NCBI GenBank assembly: GCA_947483645.1
Contig: CANKLS010000001.1
Span: 26,624 to 90,623 of the forward strand
DNA from: Bradymonadales bacterium
GTDB lineage: Bacteria > Myxococcota > Bradymonadia > REDH01
Length of the DNA stretch: 64,000 bases
Direction of reading: 5' to 3'
Positions 54,813-62,360 of the stretch are shown one piece after another; the first letter of the stretch is position 1; each line of letters starts with the position of its first letter. The position numbers and the translations under genes are program-made. The notes beneath the pieces were generated by a model that made no database searches, was not told the origin of the DNA, and saw only the letters and a program-made list of their open reading frames with translations.

Positions 54813-54884
54813 CGGCCCTTCCGTGAAGCAAGCGCGCCGCTTCGGCGTTCGGTACTTTGCAGAGACCACCTACCAAGCGATCCC

Positions 54885-55244
54885 ATGAGCGTAAAAGTCC
54901 GTATGCAGCGCCACGGCGCCAAGAAGCGCCCGTACTACCGTATCGTCGTCGCCGACTCCCACTCGCCGCGTGACGGCAAGTTCTTGGAGCTCGTTGGCAC
55001 CTACGACCCCAGCCGCAGCCCCGCCCTGCTCGACATCAAGCTCGACCGCGTGGAGCACTGGATTGGCCTTGGCGCGCAGCCTTCGGACACCGTTCGCACG
55101 CTCATCAACCGCCTCAAGCGCGGTCTGACCCAGACCCGCGCCGAGCGCGACGCCTCGCAGAAAGAGGCCCTCCACGCCGCCCGCAAGGCGACCTACGAGA
55201 ACGCCAAGGCTGTTGAGGCTCCCTCCCTGTCGGCCTCCGAATAA
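54885..55244 (+). CDS. rpsP: 30S ribosomal protein S16
   Basis: 119 residues. VKVRMQRHGAKKRPYYRIVVADSHSPRDGKFLELVGTYDP is the S16 signature, followed by a longer than usual charged C-terminal tail (TRAERDASQKEALHAARKATYENAK). First gene of the rpsP-khpA-rimM-trmD-rplS cluster; khpA follows after 15 bases. Confidence 0.97.
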   Translation: MSVKVRMQRHGAKKRPYYRIVVADSHSPRDGKFLELVGTYDPSRSPALLDIKLDRVEHWIGLGAQPSDTVRTLINRLKRGLTQTRAERDASQKEALHAARKATYENAKAVEAPSLSASE

Positions 55245-55259
55245 GTCGAGAGGCGCGCC

Positions 55260-55508
55260 ATGGCGGATTTCAAACTCGAACCCTTGGCGCGCATCCTCAT
55301 GGAGCCCATCGTGAGCGGTGAGGCGACCATGACCTTCACCGAGGAGACCGACCCGTCGAGCAACAAGCTGCTCGTCACCGTCTCCGCTGGCGAGCTCGGC
55401 CGCCTCATCGGCACCCGAGGTGCCACCGCGCAGGCCATCCGACGCGTGCTCGACTTTGGCGCCGCCCAACAGGGTCGCCGCTGCTCCATCGATGTCGTCG
55501 AGTCCTAA
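55260..55508 (+). CDS. khpA: KH-domain RNA-binding protein KhpA
   Basis: 82 residues, single KH domain with the GxxG loop GRLIGTRGATAQAIRRVL. KhpA (YlqC) is a small RNA-binding protein that acts with KhpB in Firmicutes; it sits between rpsP and rimM in many bacteria, as here. ATG 55260 has GAGAGG six bases upstream. Its last 17 bases overlap rimM. Confidence 0.93.
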   Translation: MADFKLEPLARILMEPIVSGEATMTFTEETDPSSNKLLVTVSAGELGRLIGTRGATAQAIRRVLDFGAAQQGRRCSIDVVES

Positions 55509-56010
55509 CGACGCGCTCATCCCTGTCGGCCGTCTGGGCAAACCGCACGGACTCCGCGGGCAGCTGACGCTCCACCTCCACCATCCGGACTCTGACCGGA
55601 TCTGGAAGGCCAATTCGCTCGTCATCCGTAACGCCGCCGGCGACCGCACCGTGCAGGTCGAACGGCTCGAACGGGTCACCAAGGGCGGCCTCGTCTCGCT
55701 TGCGGGCTGCACCAGCCGCGAGGCTGCCGACGCCCTCGTCCACGCGGAGGTGCTCGTACCGAGCAGCTTCTTCCCGCCTCTGCCAGAGGGAGATGGCTAC
55801 TATGCTTTCCAACTCGAGGGGCTCACGGCACTTTCAGAGACGGGTGAAAAGCTCGGCGTGGTCGCCACGCTCACCTCCTTCGGTGCCGGCGATATCCTGG
55901 TCGTGGATGTCCCAGGCGACAGCTGGCTCCTCCCCTTCGCCGAACCCTATGTCGGGCAGGTAGACCTGGTGGCCCGCACGGTCGTGGTTCGTCCGCTGGA
56001 CGACATATGA
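55492..56010 (+). CDS. rimM: ribosome maturation factor RimM
   Basis: 172 residues. N-terminal RimM barrel (IPVGRLGKPHGLRGQLTLHL), then the PRC barrel (YAFQLEGLTALSETGEKLGVVATL ... LLPFAEPYVGQVDL). It assists 16S 3'-domain maturation around S19. ATG 55492 inside the end of khpA is needed to keep the first strand; stop overlaps trmD (ATGA). Confidence 0.93.
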   Translation: MSSSPNDALIPVGRLGKPHGLRGQLTLHLHHPDSDRIWKANSLVIRNAAGDRTVQVERLERVTKGGLVSLAGCTSREAADALVHAEVLVPSSFFPPLPEGDGYYAFQLEGLTALSETGEKLGVVATLTSFGAGDILVVDVPGDSWLLPFAEPYVGQVDLVARTVVVRPLDDI

Positions 56011-56807
56011 GCGACCGCGCCGCCTTCGGCGTGGGGCTGGTGACCCTCTTCCCCGAGTTCTTCGCCGGTCCGCTCTCGCTCAGCATCCCAGGTCGCGCCG
56101 AAGCGGCTGGTGCGGCGCGTTGGTCCTACTTCAACCCGCGCGACTTCGCCTCTAACCGCCACAAGACCGTCGATGATGCGCCCTACGGGGGAGGCGCGGG
56201 TATGGTCATGCGCCCGACCGAACTGGCTGCAGCCGTAGAGGCGGCGCGGGCAGCCATGCCGGGCGCCACCGTAATCCTCATGACCCCGCAGGGGCGCCCC
56301 GTCAGCCAGCAGCTGGTGGGCGAACTGGCGGGCGGGGCGGGCATGATTCTGGTCTGCGGCCGGTACGAGGGCGTCGACGAGCGGTTCGTGGAGCGCCACG
56401 TGGACCTGGAGGTCTGCGTGGGCGAGGCGGTGCTCTCTGGCGGAGAGCCGGCGGCGCTCTGCCTGCTCGATGCCGTGGTGCGGCTCCTTCCCGGTGTGCT
56501 TGGTAACGCCTCGTCGTTGGAGCAGGAGAGCTTTGGGAGCGACCGGCTGGAGTATCCACAGTTCACCCGTCCGGTCGCCTTCGAGGGGCTCGGCGTGCCC
56601 GAAGTGTTGAGCGGTGGCGACCACGCCGCGGTGGCGCGCTGGCGTCAGAAGGCGGGGCTGTTGCGGACGATTGCGCGTCGCCCCGACCTGCTCGAGCGCA
56701 CGCCTCTGAGCGCAGCGGAGCAGAAGCTGCTGGACGACAGAAGGGTGGAGGTGGAGGCTTGGCTCTATGGAGCTCGCCATCGCCTTGCGGGCGACGAACC
56801 CACTTGA
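56007..56807 (+). CDS. trmD: tRNA (guanine37-N1)-methyltransferase TrmD
   Basis: 266 residues, SPOUT-knot enzyme making m1G37. FNPRDFASNRHKTVDDAPYGGGAGMVMR, LVCGRYEGVDERF and the knot region VLSGGEPAALCLLDAVVRLLPGVLGN are intact, ending with EYPQFTRP and SGGDHAAVARWR. The usual IGDYVLxGGE reads VGEAVLSGGE, a small change in the SAM loop. Coupled to rimM. Confidence 0.94.
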   Translation: MSDRAAFGVGLVTLFPEFFAGPLSLSIPGRAEAAGAARWSYFNPRDFASNRHKTVDDAPYGGGAGMVMRPTELAAAVEAARAAMPGATVILMTPQGRPVSQQLVGELAGGAGMILVCGRYEGVDERFVERHVDLEVCVGEAVLSGGEPAALCLLDAVVRLLPGVLGNASSLEQESFGSDRLEYPQFTRPVAFEGLGVPEVLSGGDHAAVARWRQKAGLLRTIARRPDLLERTPLSAAEQKLLDDRRVEVEAWLYGARHRLAGDEPT

Positions 56808-56831
56808 CGCAAAAGCGTTATCGTGTATGCT
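56804..56831 (+). promoter_or_regulatory. promoter upstream of rplS
   Basis: TTGACG at 56804-56809, spacer 16, TATGCT at 56826-56831; lies at the very end of trmD and could give rplS extra expression within the cluster. Confidence 0.5.
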
Positions 56832-56897
56832 CCATCGCCCCTCCTCTTGTCTGTTCAGGCTATGAGGGATCTGCCCCTGTTGTTAGAGAAGAGTGCC

Positions 56898-57272
56898 ATG
56901 AGCGTACATCCCCTCGTGAAGAAGATTGAAGACTCCGAGTGCCGCACGGCGAAGGGCCAAGAGCCCCTCCCCGAGTTCCGCGCAGGTGACACCGTTCGCG
57001 TGCATGTGCGCATCGTCGACGGCGAAAAGGAGCGTGTCCAGGCCTACGAAGGCGTGGTTATCGCCATGGGTGGCTCGGGCAACCGTCGCGCCTTCACCGT
57101 CCGTAAGGTCAGCTACGGCGTGGGTGTTGAGCGTATCTTCCCCTTCCACAGCCCTCGCGTCGCTCAGGTTGAAGTGCTCCGCCGCGGTAAGGTCCGCCGC
57201 GCCAAGCTCCATTACCTGCGCAACCTCAAGGGCAAGGCCGCGCGTATCAAGGAACTTCGCGACTTCAACTAG
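56898..57272 (+). CDS. rplS: 50S ribosomal protein L19
   Basis: 124 residues with the L19 signature: [49 protein letters not shown] and [14 protein letters not shown]. Located at the 30S-50S interface. Short leader after trmD holds its own promoter. Followed after 44 bases by an uncharacterised gene rather than directly by rnhB. Confidence 0.97.
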   Translation: MSVHPLVKKIEDSECRTAKGQEPLPEFRAGDTVRVHVRIVDGEKERVQAYEGVVIAMGGSGNRRAFTVRKVSYGVGVERIFPFHSPRVAQVEVLRRGKVRRAKLHYLRNLKGKAARIKELRDFN

Positions 57273-57316
57273 CCGAAGGTTGCGGGGTCGCTCTCTGGGC
57301 GACTAGTCTCTCCTGC

Positions 57317-59044
57317 ATGAGACTCCGCTCCTTTCAGCTGTTTGACACATCGGGCTCAACGCTTGTCGCGTTCGAGTCCGATGGTCGTTTTTGCGAGCCG
57401 ATTGTGGCCACGCTCTGGCTTCACCGGCTGCCACTCCTGCTGCGAAGCCTCGTTCAGCCCCTCTCGGTTGGAGATGACGAACTCCTCGTCGCGCTCTCCG
57501 GCGAGGTCGGCTTTCGCTGGCAGCTCGAGGCCGAACTGCCGAGCCTTCAGTTCCGCATCAGCCGGAGCGTCGCGCAGGGTTCGGTCAGACTCGAAGTCCC
57601 CGACGGCCAGCAGGGCTGGCGGCAGGTCGCGCTGGGCGCCGATGCGGTCGACGATCGGCTTGCGCGCAGGCTCGCCCTCGAACAGGCTGGTGCTGTGGCC
57701 GCGCTCTGGTTCGGTAGCCGTCCGGCCATCGCCGATCGCGCTGCAGTCGCCGCCGATGGTGACCGCCCCGACTGGCTTGAGGTCGTCGATACGCGGCGCT
57801 CAACCTCGCAGGGCGCTACCGCGGCGCCACCCAACACCGATCTTGCCGCGCTCGTCGAAGAGCTGCGGCAGACGCGTCTGAGCGACGCGCTCGCCGCCGC
57901 AGAGAGCCGGCTCATGATTGGGAGCCTGGCCTTCTCGGTCGAAGACGACGGGATGGTGCAATTGCATGCCGACCTTGAGCGCGCAAACAAAGCTGCTGCG
58001 TCGCTTGGGCCGATCCGTCGGCTCTCGGACGAGGAGGAGGAGCTGCTTGCCAGTACTACCCCGCCGCAGCCCGTGCGTCCGCCGCTCCGCGAGGCGCTCA
58101 CGGTCTGGTGGCGGGCCGAGTCTCGCGCCTGGGTGCCGGTCTCCGCTGGTAAGCTGCTCGCGTTGGCGCTCTTTGCTGGTGCCGCCTCAGGTAGTCGAAC
58201 GATGGGCAAGATGTTGCCGCTCAATGCCCTGCTGCTCGCGTGGGCCGCCTGGGGCGCAAACCGGCTCTTCGACCGTCGTGCGACCGGTCGGCCGCTGATG
58301 ACCCCGCTCTTCATCCGGCATGGCGATCAAGTCGGCGATGCCCGTGCGGCGCTCGTCGAGGAGCTTGGCTGCGACTCGGCGGAGGAGCTGGACGAACGCA
58401 ACAGACAGCGGGAGATCGCGGAGGAGCGCCGTGAGCGGGCGGAGCTGTCGCTGACCAGCATGGGCGGCGCGGTGGGTCCTGCCGCAGCACCTAGCGAGGG
58501 GCTCTCGCAAGAGCGTATCCGGCAGGCCCGCGCGCGGCTGGTCGTCTCGGGCCGGACCGCTTCGACGATTGAGCATGAGCTACGAAGCATGGGGCATGAG
58601 CCAGAGGCGCTGCTGCAGCTGGATGGCACGGCAGCTCTCACCGATGCGCTGGCGCCGCTCCGGGAGGCGGGACGAAGGCTCGGGCTCTGGACGGAGACGG
58701 CTCCTGCTCCCGAGTTGCTCTCACCGTGGACCGCAGTGCTGCGACAGACGCTCGGCCGTGAGGTGATCGAAGTCGCATCAGGGCCGGCTGGCGCGGCGCC
58801 GCTGTTTCGCGACGGCGCAGGCCCCGTCGTACTCACCCCAGGCGAGGCCACGCGGGCGTTGGCGCTGCTCCGCATCGTCATGGTTCGAGCGGCGGTCTCT
58901 CGGCGCAAAGAGGGGGCGCTGGCGGTGATGGTGACGGCCGGGATGCTCGCCGGCGCAGAGGCGGCTGAGAGGCGGCAGTGGCGGAAGGTGCTCGCAGAGC
59001 TCTCGCCCTCGCTGCAGGTGATCTGTCTCGAGGCGGTCGGGTGA
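57317..59044 (+). CDS. uncharacterised protein, possibly a degenerate YhaN/SMC-like ATPase
   Basis: 575 residues, no signal peptide. N-terminal beta-rich part, then Ala/Glu/Arg-rich helices with a central hydrophobic pair (about 276-315, GKLLALALFAGAASGS and LPLNALLLAWAAWGANRL) inside a coiled-coil-like region (LDERNRQREIAEERRERAELSL). The C-terminal LTPGEATRALALLRIVMVRAAVSRR ... RRQWRKVLAELSPSLQVICLEA follows the shape of the signature-to-D-loop end of SMC/YhaN ATPases, and YhaN-type proteins also have membrane helices in mid coil; but no Walker A or B motif is present. I therefore call it unknown, perhaps an ATPase that lost its nucleotide site. Stop overlaps rnhB (GTGA). Confidence 0.6.
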   Translation: MRLRSFQLFDTSGSTLVAFESDGRFCEPIVATLWLHRLPLLLRSLVQPLSVGDDELLVALSGEVGFRWQLEAELPSLQFRISRSVAQGSVRLEVPDGQQGWRQVALGADAVDDRLARRLALEQAGAVAALWFGSRPAIADRAAVAADGDRPDWLEVVDTRRSTSQGATAAPPNTDLAALVEELRQTRLSDALAAAESRLMIGSLAFSVEDDGMVQLHADLERANKAAASLGPIRRLSDEEEELLASTTPPQPVRPPLREALTVWWRAESRAWVPVSAGKLLALALFAGAASGSRTMGKMLPLNALLLAWAAWGANRLFDRRATGRPLMTPLFIRHGDQVGDARAALVEELGCDSAEELDERNRQREIAEERRERAELSLTSMGGAVGPAAAPSEGLSQERIRQARARLVVSGRTASTIEHELRSMGHEPEALLQLDGTAALTDALAPLREAGRRLGLWTETAPAPELLSPWTAVLRQTLGREVIEVASGPAGAAPLFRDGAGPVVLTPGEATRALALLRIVMVRAAVSRRKEGALAVMVTAGMLAGAEAAERRQWRKVLAELSPSLQVICLEAVG

Positions 59045-59715
59045 GCCAGCTGGAGCTGGGGCTCTCACGCGGCCCGATGGGGCAGGTCGATCTGGAGGCC
59101 TTTGGGCAGGGCTACGATATCATCATCGGGGTCGATGAGGCGGGTCGTGGTCCGCTTGCCGGGCCGGTGAGTACGGCGGGTGTCGCGGTAACACGCGCGC
59201 AGTGGGAGCAGCTCGAAGGGGTGAACGACTCCAAACAGATGACGGCGGCCGGTCGTGCTGCGTGGGAGACGCGCCTGCTGCTCCTGGGCGGCTGGCATCA
59301 GGTCGATCTCGCTGCGGAAGATATCGACCGGATGAACATCCTCGCGGCGTCGCTGGAGGGGATGCGGCGTTGCGCGGAGACGCTCTGCGCGGGGCACACG
59401 GGCTCGCGGGTGCTGGTGCTGGTCGACGGTAACCATGGCCTGCGGTCGTTTGCGGGGGCGCAGCAACCGCTTGTTAAAGGCGATGCACGGAGCCGGGTGA
59501 TTGCTGCTGCGTCTGTGCTGGCGAAGGAGCATCGCGATCGCGAAATGGCGCGTCTGGAGGCCCTCTACCCGGGCTACGGCTTTGGCAAGCACAAGGGCTA
59601 TCCTACGCCGGCCCACCTTCGGGCACTCTCGGAGCTTGGTCCATCGCCTGTTCATCGGCTGAGTTATGCGCCTGTTGCGCAGTCAGCAGCAACATCGGCT
59701 GCGCGCCGCCGATAA
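59041..59715 (+). CDS. rnhB: ribonuclease HII
   Basis: 224 residues. IIIGVDEAGRGPLAGPV (catalytic Asp32, Glu33), VLVDGNHG, ASVLAKEHRDREM and GYGFGKHKGYPTPAH are the four RNase HII blocks; it nicks 5' of ribonucleotides in DNA. GTG 59041 overlaps the preceding stop (GTGA). Cluster position before yraN is typical. The C-terminus has a short Ala/Ser/Arg tail. Confidence 0.95.
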   Translation: MSQLELGLSRGPMGQVDLEAFGQGYDIIIGVDEAGRGPLAGPVSTAGVAVTRAQWEQLEGVNDSKQMTAAGRAAWETRLLLLGGWHQVDLAAEDIDRMNILAASLEGMRRCAETLCAGHTGSRVLVLVDGNHGLRSFAGAQQPLVKGDARSRVIAAASVLAKEHRDREMARLEALYPGYGFGKHKGYPTPAHLRALSELGPSPVHRLSYAPVAQSAATSAARRR

Positions 59716-59744
59716 TGTACCATCGACACTTCGTCGGAGGAGGC

Positions 59745-60116
59745 ATGATGGATCGGCGATTGGAAGATGGAGCGCGCGGCGAGGCGATCGCAGCCGAGAT
59801 GCTGGAGCGGGCGGGCATGCGGGTGGTGGCGCGCAATGTGCGCTACCGCGTCGGGGAGCTCGACATCATCGCGGAGGACGAAGGGACGCTGGTCTTCGTC
59901 GAGGTGCGGTCGCGCTGGCGGCGGAACGGGCCGCGGGCCGAAGACACGGTGACCTTCGGCAAGCAGCGTCGGCTGTCGAAGGCGGCGCTGCTCTTCTGGA
60001 GGCTCTATCGTGGGCCGTGCCGGCGCGCGCGCTTCGATGTGATGGCAGTGGACCTAGCGCGGGGGCAGGTTGTGGCCCACCATCGTGCAGCCTTCGAACT
60101 GCGCGAAGGGGGTTAG
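59745..60116 (+). CDS. YraN/UPF0102-family nuclease-fold protein
   Basis: 123 residues. LEDGARGEAIAAEMLERAGMRVVARNVRYRVGELDIIAEDEGTLVFVEVRSR holds the restriction-endonuclease-like core (Glu in helix one, GELDII, EVRSR), then DTVTFGKQRRLSKAALLFW and RFDVMAVD; standard UPF0102. Two ATG codons in a row at 59745 and 59748 follow GGAGGAGG; ATG 59748 has the better spacing (seven bases). Function in DNA uptake or repair has been proposed for relatives; not settled. Stop shared with the convergent lipoprotein gene (TTAG). Confidence 0.9.
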   Translation: MMDRRLEDGARGEAIAAEMLERAGMRVVARNVRYRVGELDIIAEDEGTLVFVEVRSRWRRNGPRAEDTVTFGKQRRLSKAALLFWRLYRGPCRRARFDVMAVDLARGQVVAHHRAAFELREGG

Positions 60117-60451
60117 TTGAGCGCGCGCTCGAAGATGGCGTCAGGAACACAGAAGCCGAGCTCGGCACTAGCGGGGCGGTCGCAGACCGAGCCGGACGGG
60201 CAACTTCCGGCGGCGTCGGGGTTGCAGGTCTGGGTGCAGAAGCCTTCCGAACCTACATAGGTGGCGCAGAGACGGGTGCTACAGTCTGCGGAGCGCTCGT
60301 AGAGGCAGACCTCAGAGGTAAGCGCCGTGCTATCGTCGGCACAGAGCTCGGCGATGGGAGCGGGGAGTTCGCAGGCATCACCCACCTCTTCGTCGCCACA
60401 GGCGGTCAGAAGGAGCGTGGTCGCGACAAGGAGGAACCAGGCCTTGAGCAT
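60113..60451 (-). CDS. small Cys-rich lipoprotein
   Basis: 112 residues. Signal peptide with lipobox LLTAC (WFLLVATTLLLTACGDE), then ten Cys in a compact EGF-like or dickkopf-like spacing (EGFCTQTCNPDAAGSCPSGSVC ... GFCVPD), a pattern of short surface lipoproteins in Myxococcota-type genomes. No function assignable. ATG at 60451. Convergent with yraN through a 4-bp stop overlap. Confidence 0.75.
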   Translation of the reverse strand: MLKAWFLLVATTLLLTACGDEEVGDACELPAPIAELCADDSTALTSEVCLYERSADCSTRLCATYVGSEGFCTQTCNPDAAGSCPSGSVCDRPASAELGFCVPDAIFERALN

Positions 60452-60574
60452 GGGGGCGCATCGAGAGAGGTGGAGGCGGGAGTCTCCCCGCGCTAATTCG
60501 TCTTTTGCCCCCGTCGCGTTCGGATGTCAAACGAAGTCGGTAGGGCGGCGGCGCGACGCGTGGGGAGGTCCTGC

Positions 60575-60604
60575 TTGACACTCCATTTTGCACAGGGGTA
60601 GAGA
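60575..60604 (+). promoter_or_regulatory. promoter of the TPR gene pair
   Basis: TTGACA at 60575-60580 with TAGAGA at 60599-60604 (18 bases) or GTAGAG one base earlier (17). The -35 sits in GTCCTGCTTGACAC (60568-60581), identical to the string before rpsP. Confidence 0.5.
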
Positions 60605-60687
60605 AACAATTTCGTGCAAATCGAACTTCAATCAGCGAAGGTTGAAGGCCGATGTGCGGAGTTGAACTTACGAGCGGTGGTACGAGC

Positions 60688-62340
60688 ATGTTCGATGACT
60701 CGAAGTCGATGATGAGGCGCATGTCGGCGCTGGCTGGCGTTGCCCTGATGACGGGCTTTCATGCCAATGCAACGGCACAGGAGCAGCCGGCCCCCGAGGA
60801 GCCTGCGGCGGCGGAGTCGTGGGGCGACGACGGCGGGTTCGAGTTCGATACGCAGGAGGCGCAACCGCTGGGTGAGGCGACGCCGGTCGCCCGCATGATG
60901 GACGAGGGTCTCAAGCGTCTCGCCCGTGAGGACTTTGCCGGTGCGGCAGCGTCGTTCTGGTCGGTGCTGCAGGATCCCGACATTTCGGCCGATGCGATTC
61001 GTCCACGGGCGCAGTTCGAGATGGGCAAGGCGCTTATGAAGCTGAAGATGTACGAAGGAGCGACGGTCTTCTTTGAAGAGATCGTGCGTTCGGGTCCCGT
61101 TCACCCCTACTTCGAGGCGACGGCGCCGTGGATGATGTTGCTGTCGCGCCGGGTGCCGGGCGACCCTGCGATGCTGATCCGTATCTCGGCGTTCGGCTCG
61201 CTGTTTCCGGATCGCATCGACGCGAAGTACCGTGACGAGATGGCCTTCCTGCTTGGCCAGAATGCCTTCAACCAGGGCGAATTGGAGAGCGCGCTCGGCT
61301 ACTTTGCGCTTGTATCACCCGACTCCATCTTCTGGGCCCGTTCGCTTTACTACAAGGGCATTACCTTTGTCCGTCAGTACGATGCGCAGCCGGCGGTCGA
61401 TGCCTTCAAGGCGCTTCTGGCGCTCGACGGCAAGGGCGCAGAGGCCGAAGAGGGCAAGCGGCTGAACGAGATGGCGATGCTTGCGATGGCTCGGACCTTC
61501 TACTCGACGGGTGAGTTTGAGAAGTCGCTCCGACTCTTCGAAGGGATTCCGCTCGGCAGCTCCACCTGGCTGGACGCGCTCTTTGAGTCTTCGTGGGCCC
61601 ACTTCCAGCTCGCACAGTCGAACCGTGCGCTGGGCAATCTTCACAGCCTCAACTCGCCCTTCTTTAGCGCGCAGTACTACCCCGAGGCGCCGATTCTTCA
61701 GGCGGTCATTCTGTTTGAGAGCTGCCGCTACACGGGCGTTCGCAAGACGCTCGACCTCTTTGATGATGTCTACGCACCGCTGCTTCAGCAGCTCGAGGCG
61801 TTGGCGACCGAGCGGACTTCGGATCTCGATTACTTCGGCTTCTACGAGGCCTCTGAATCGCAGTTGGCGACCGACTTCGACCCGCGCCTGCAGCAGATCA
61901 CGCGTGCTGCGCTGTCGGATCGCAGCGTCCGAGAGGCAGAGGCTTTTGTGCGTCAGGTGGAGTCGGAGCGCGCTGCGCTGTCGAAGCTGCCGGCGGAGGT
62001 GGTCGCGGGACCCTTCGGGCAGTACCTGACTGGCAAACTCGACGGTGAGTTGGGGCTTGCTCAGACCAACCTGGGTGGTCTTGTGCGTCGGCGGATGGAG
62101 CGTATCACAGGCGAACTTCGGACGAAGCGGCGGGAGGCGGAGGCAATCCGCGTAGAGGTCGATCTGTCGGAGGCGTCGCTATTGAAGGCGCAGAAGGCGA
62201 TGGGCGCGGTGGGCGAGGTTCCGGATGTTGTCTCGGAGACGCGTCCAGAGTGGTACCAGATGGCTTGGCCGTTCGAAAAGGAGTACTGGCGCGACGAACT
62301 CGGCCACTACTCCTACCACATTGCGTCGAAGTGCCGCTGA
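60688..62340 (+). CDS. exported TPR-repeat protein
   Basis: 550 residues. Signal peptide (SALAGVALMTGFHANATAQ); start at 60688 or at the Met-Met pair at 60709. Helical repeats of TPR type fill most of the protein (LKRLAREDFAGAAASFWSVLQD, FEMGKALMKLKMYEGATVFFEEIV, LLGQNAFNQGELESALGYFALV). A C-terminal coiled stretch (RRRMERITGELRTKRREAEAIRVEVDLSEASLLKAQKA) precedes WPFEKEYWRDELGHYSY. Resembles TPR proteins around gliding-motility and outer-membrane complexes of myxobacteria (AglT-like), from memory. Followed by another TPR gene. Confidence 0.72.
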   Translation: MFDDSKSMMRRMSALAGVALMTGFHANATAQEQPAPEEPAAAESWGDDGGFEFDTQEAQPLGEATPVARMMDEGLKRLAREDFAGAAASFWSVLQDPDISADAIRPRAQFEMGKALMKLKMYEGATVFFEEIVRSGPVHPYFEATAPWMMLLSRRVPGDPAMLIRISAFGSLFPDRIDAKYRDEMAFLLGQNAFNQGELESALGYFALVSPDSIFWARSLYYKGITFVRQYDAQPAVDAFKALLALDGKGAEAEEGKRLNEMAMLAMARTFYSTGEFEKSLRLFEGIPLGSSTWLDALFESSWAHFQLAQSNRALGNLHSLNSPFFSAQYYPEAPILQAVILFESCRYTGVRKTLDLFDDVYAPLLQQLEALATERTSDLDYFGFYEASESQLATDFDPRLQQITRAALSDRSVREAEAFVRQVESERAALSKLPAEVVAGPFGQYLTGKLDGELGLAQTNLGGLVRRRMERITGELRTKRREAEAIRVEVDLSEASLLKAQKAMGAVGEVPDVVSETRPEWYQMAWPFEKEYWRDELGHYSYHIASKCR

Positions 62341-62360
62341 TGCGGCAAGGGAGCGGGAAC

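Noticed and set aside
57287..57303. Hairpin after rplS (GTCGC/GCGAC) as terminator
   Set aside because: Only 5 bp, loop of 7 and no T-run; too weak to call.
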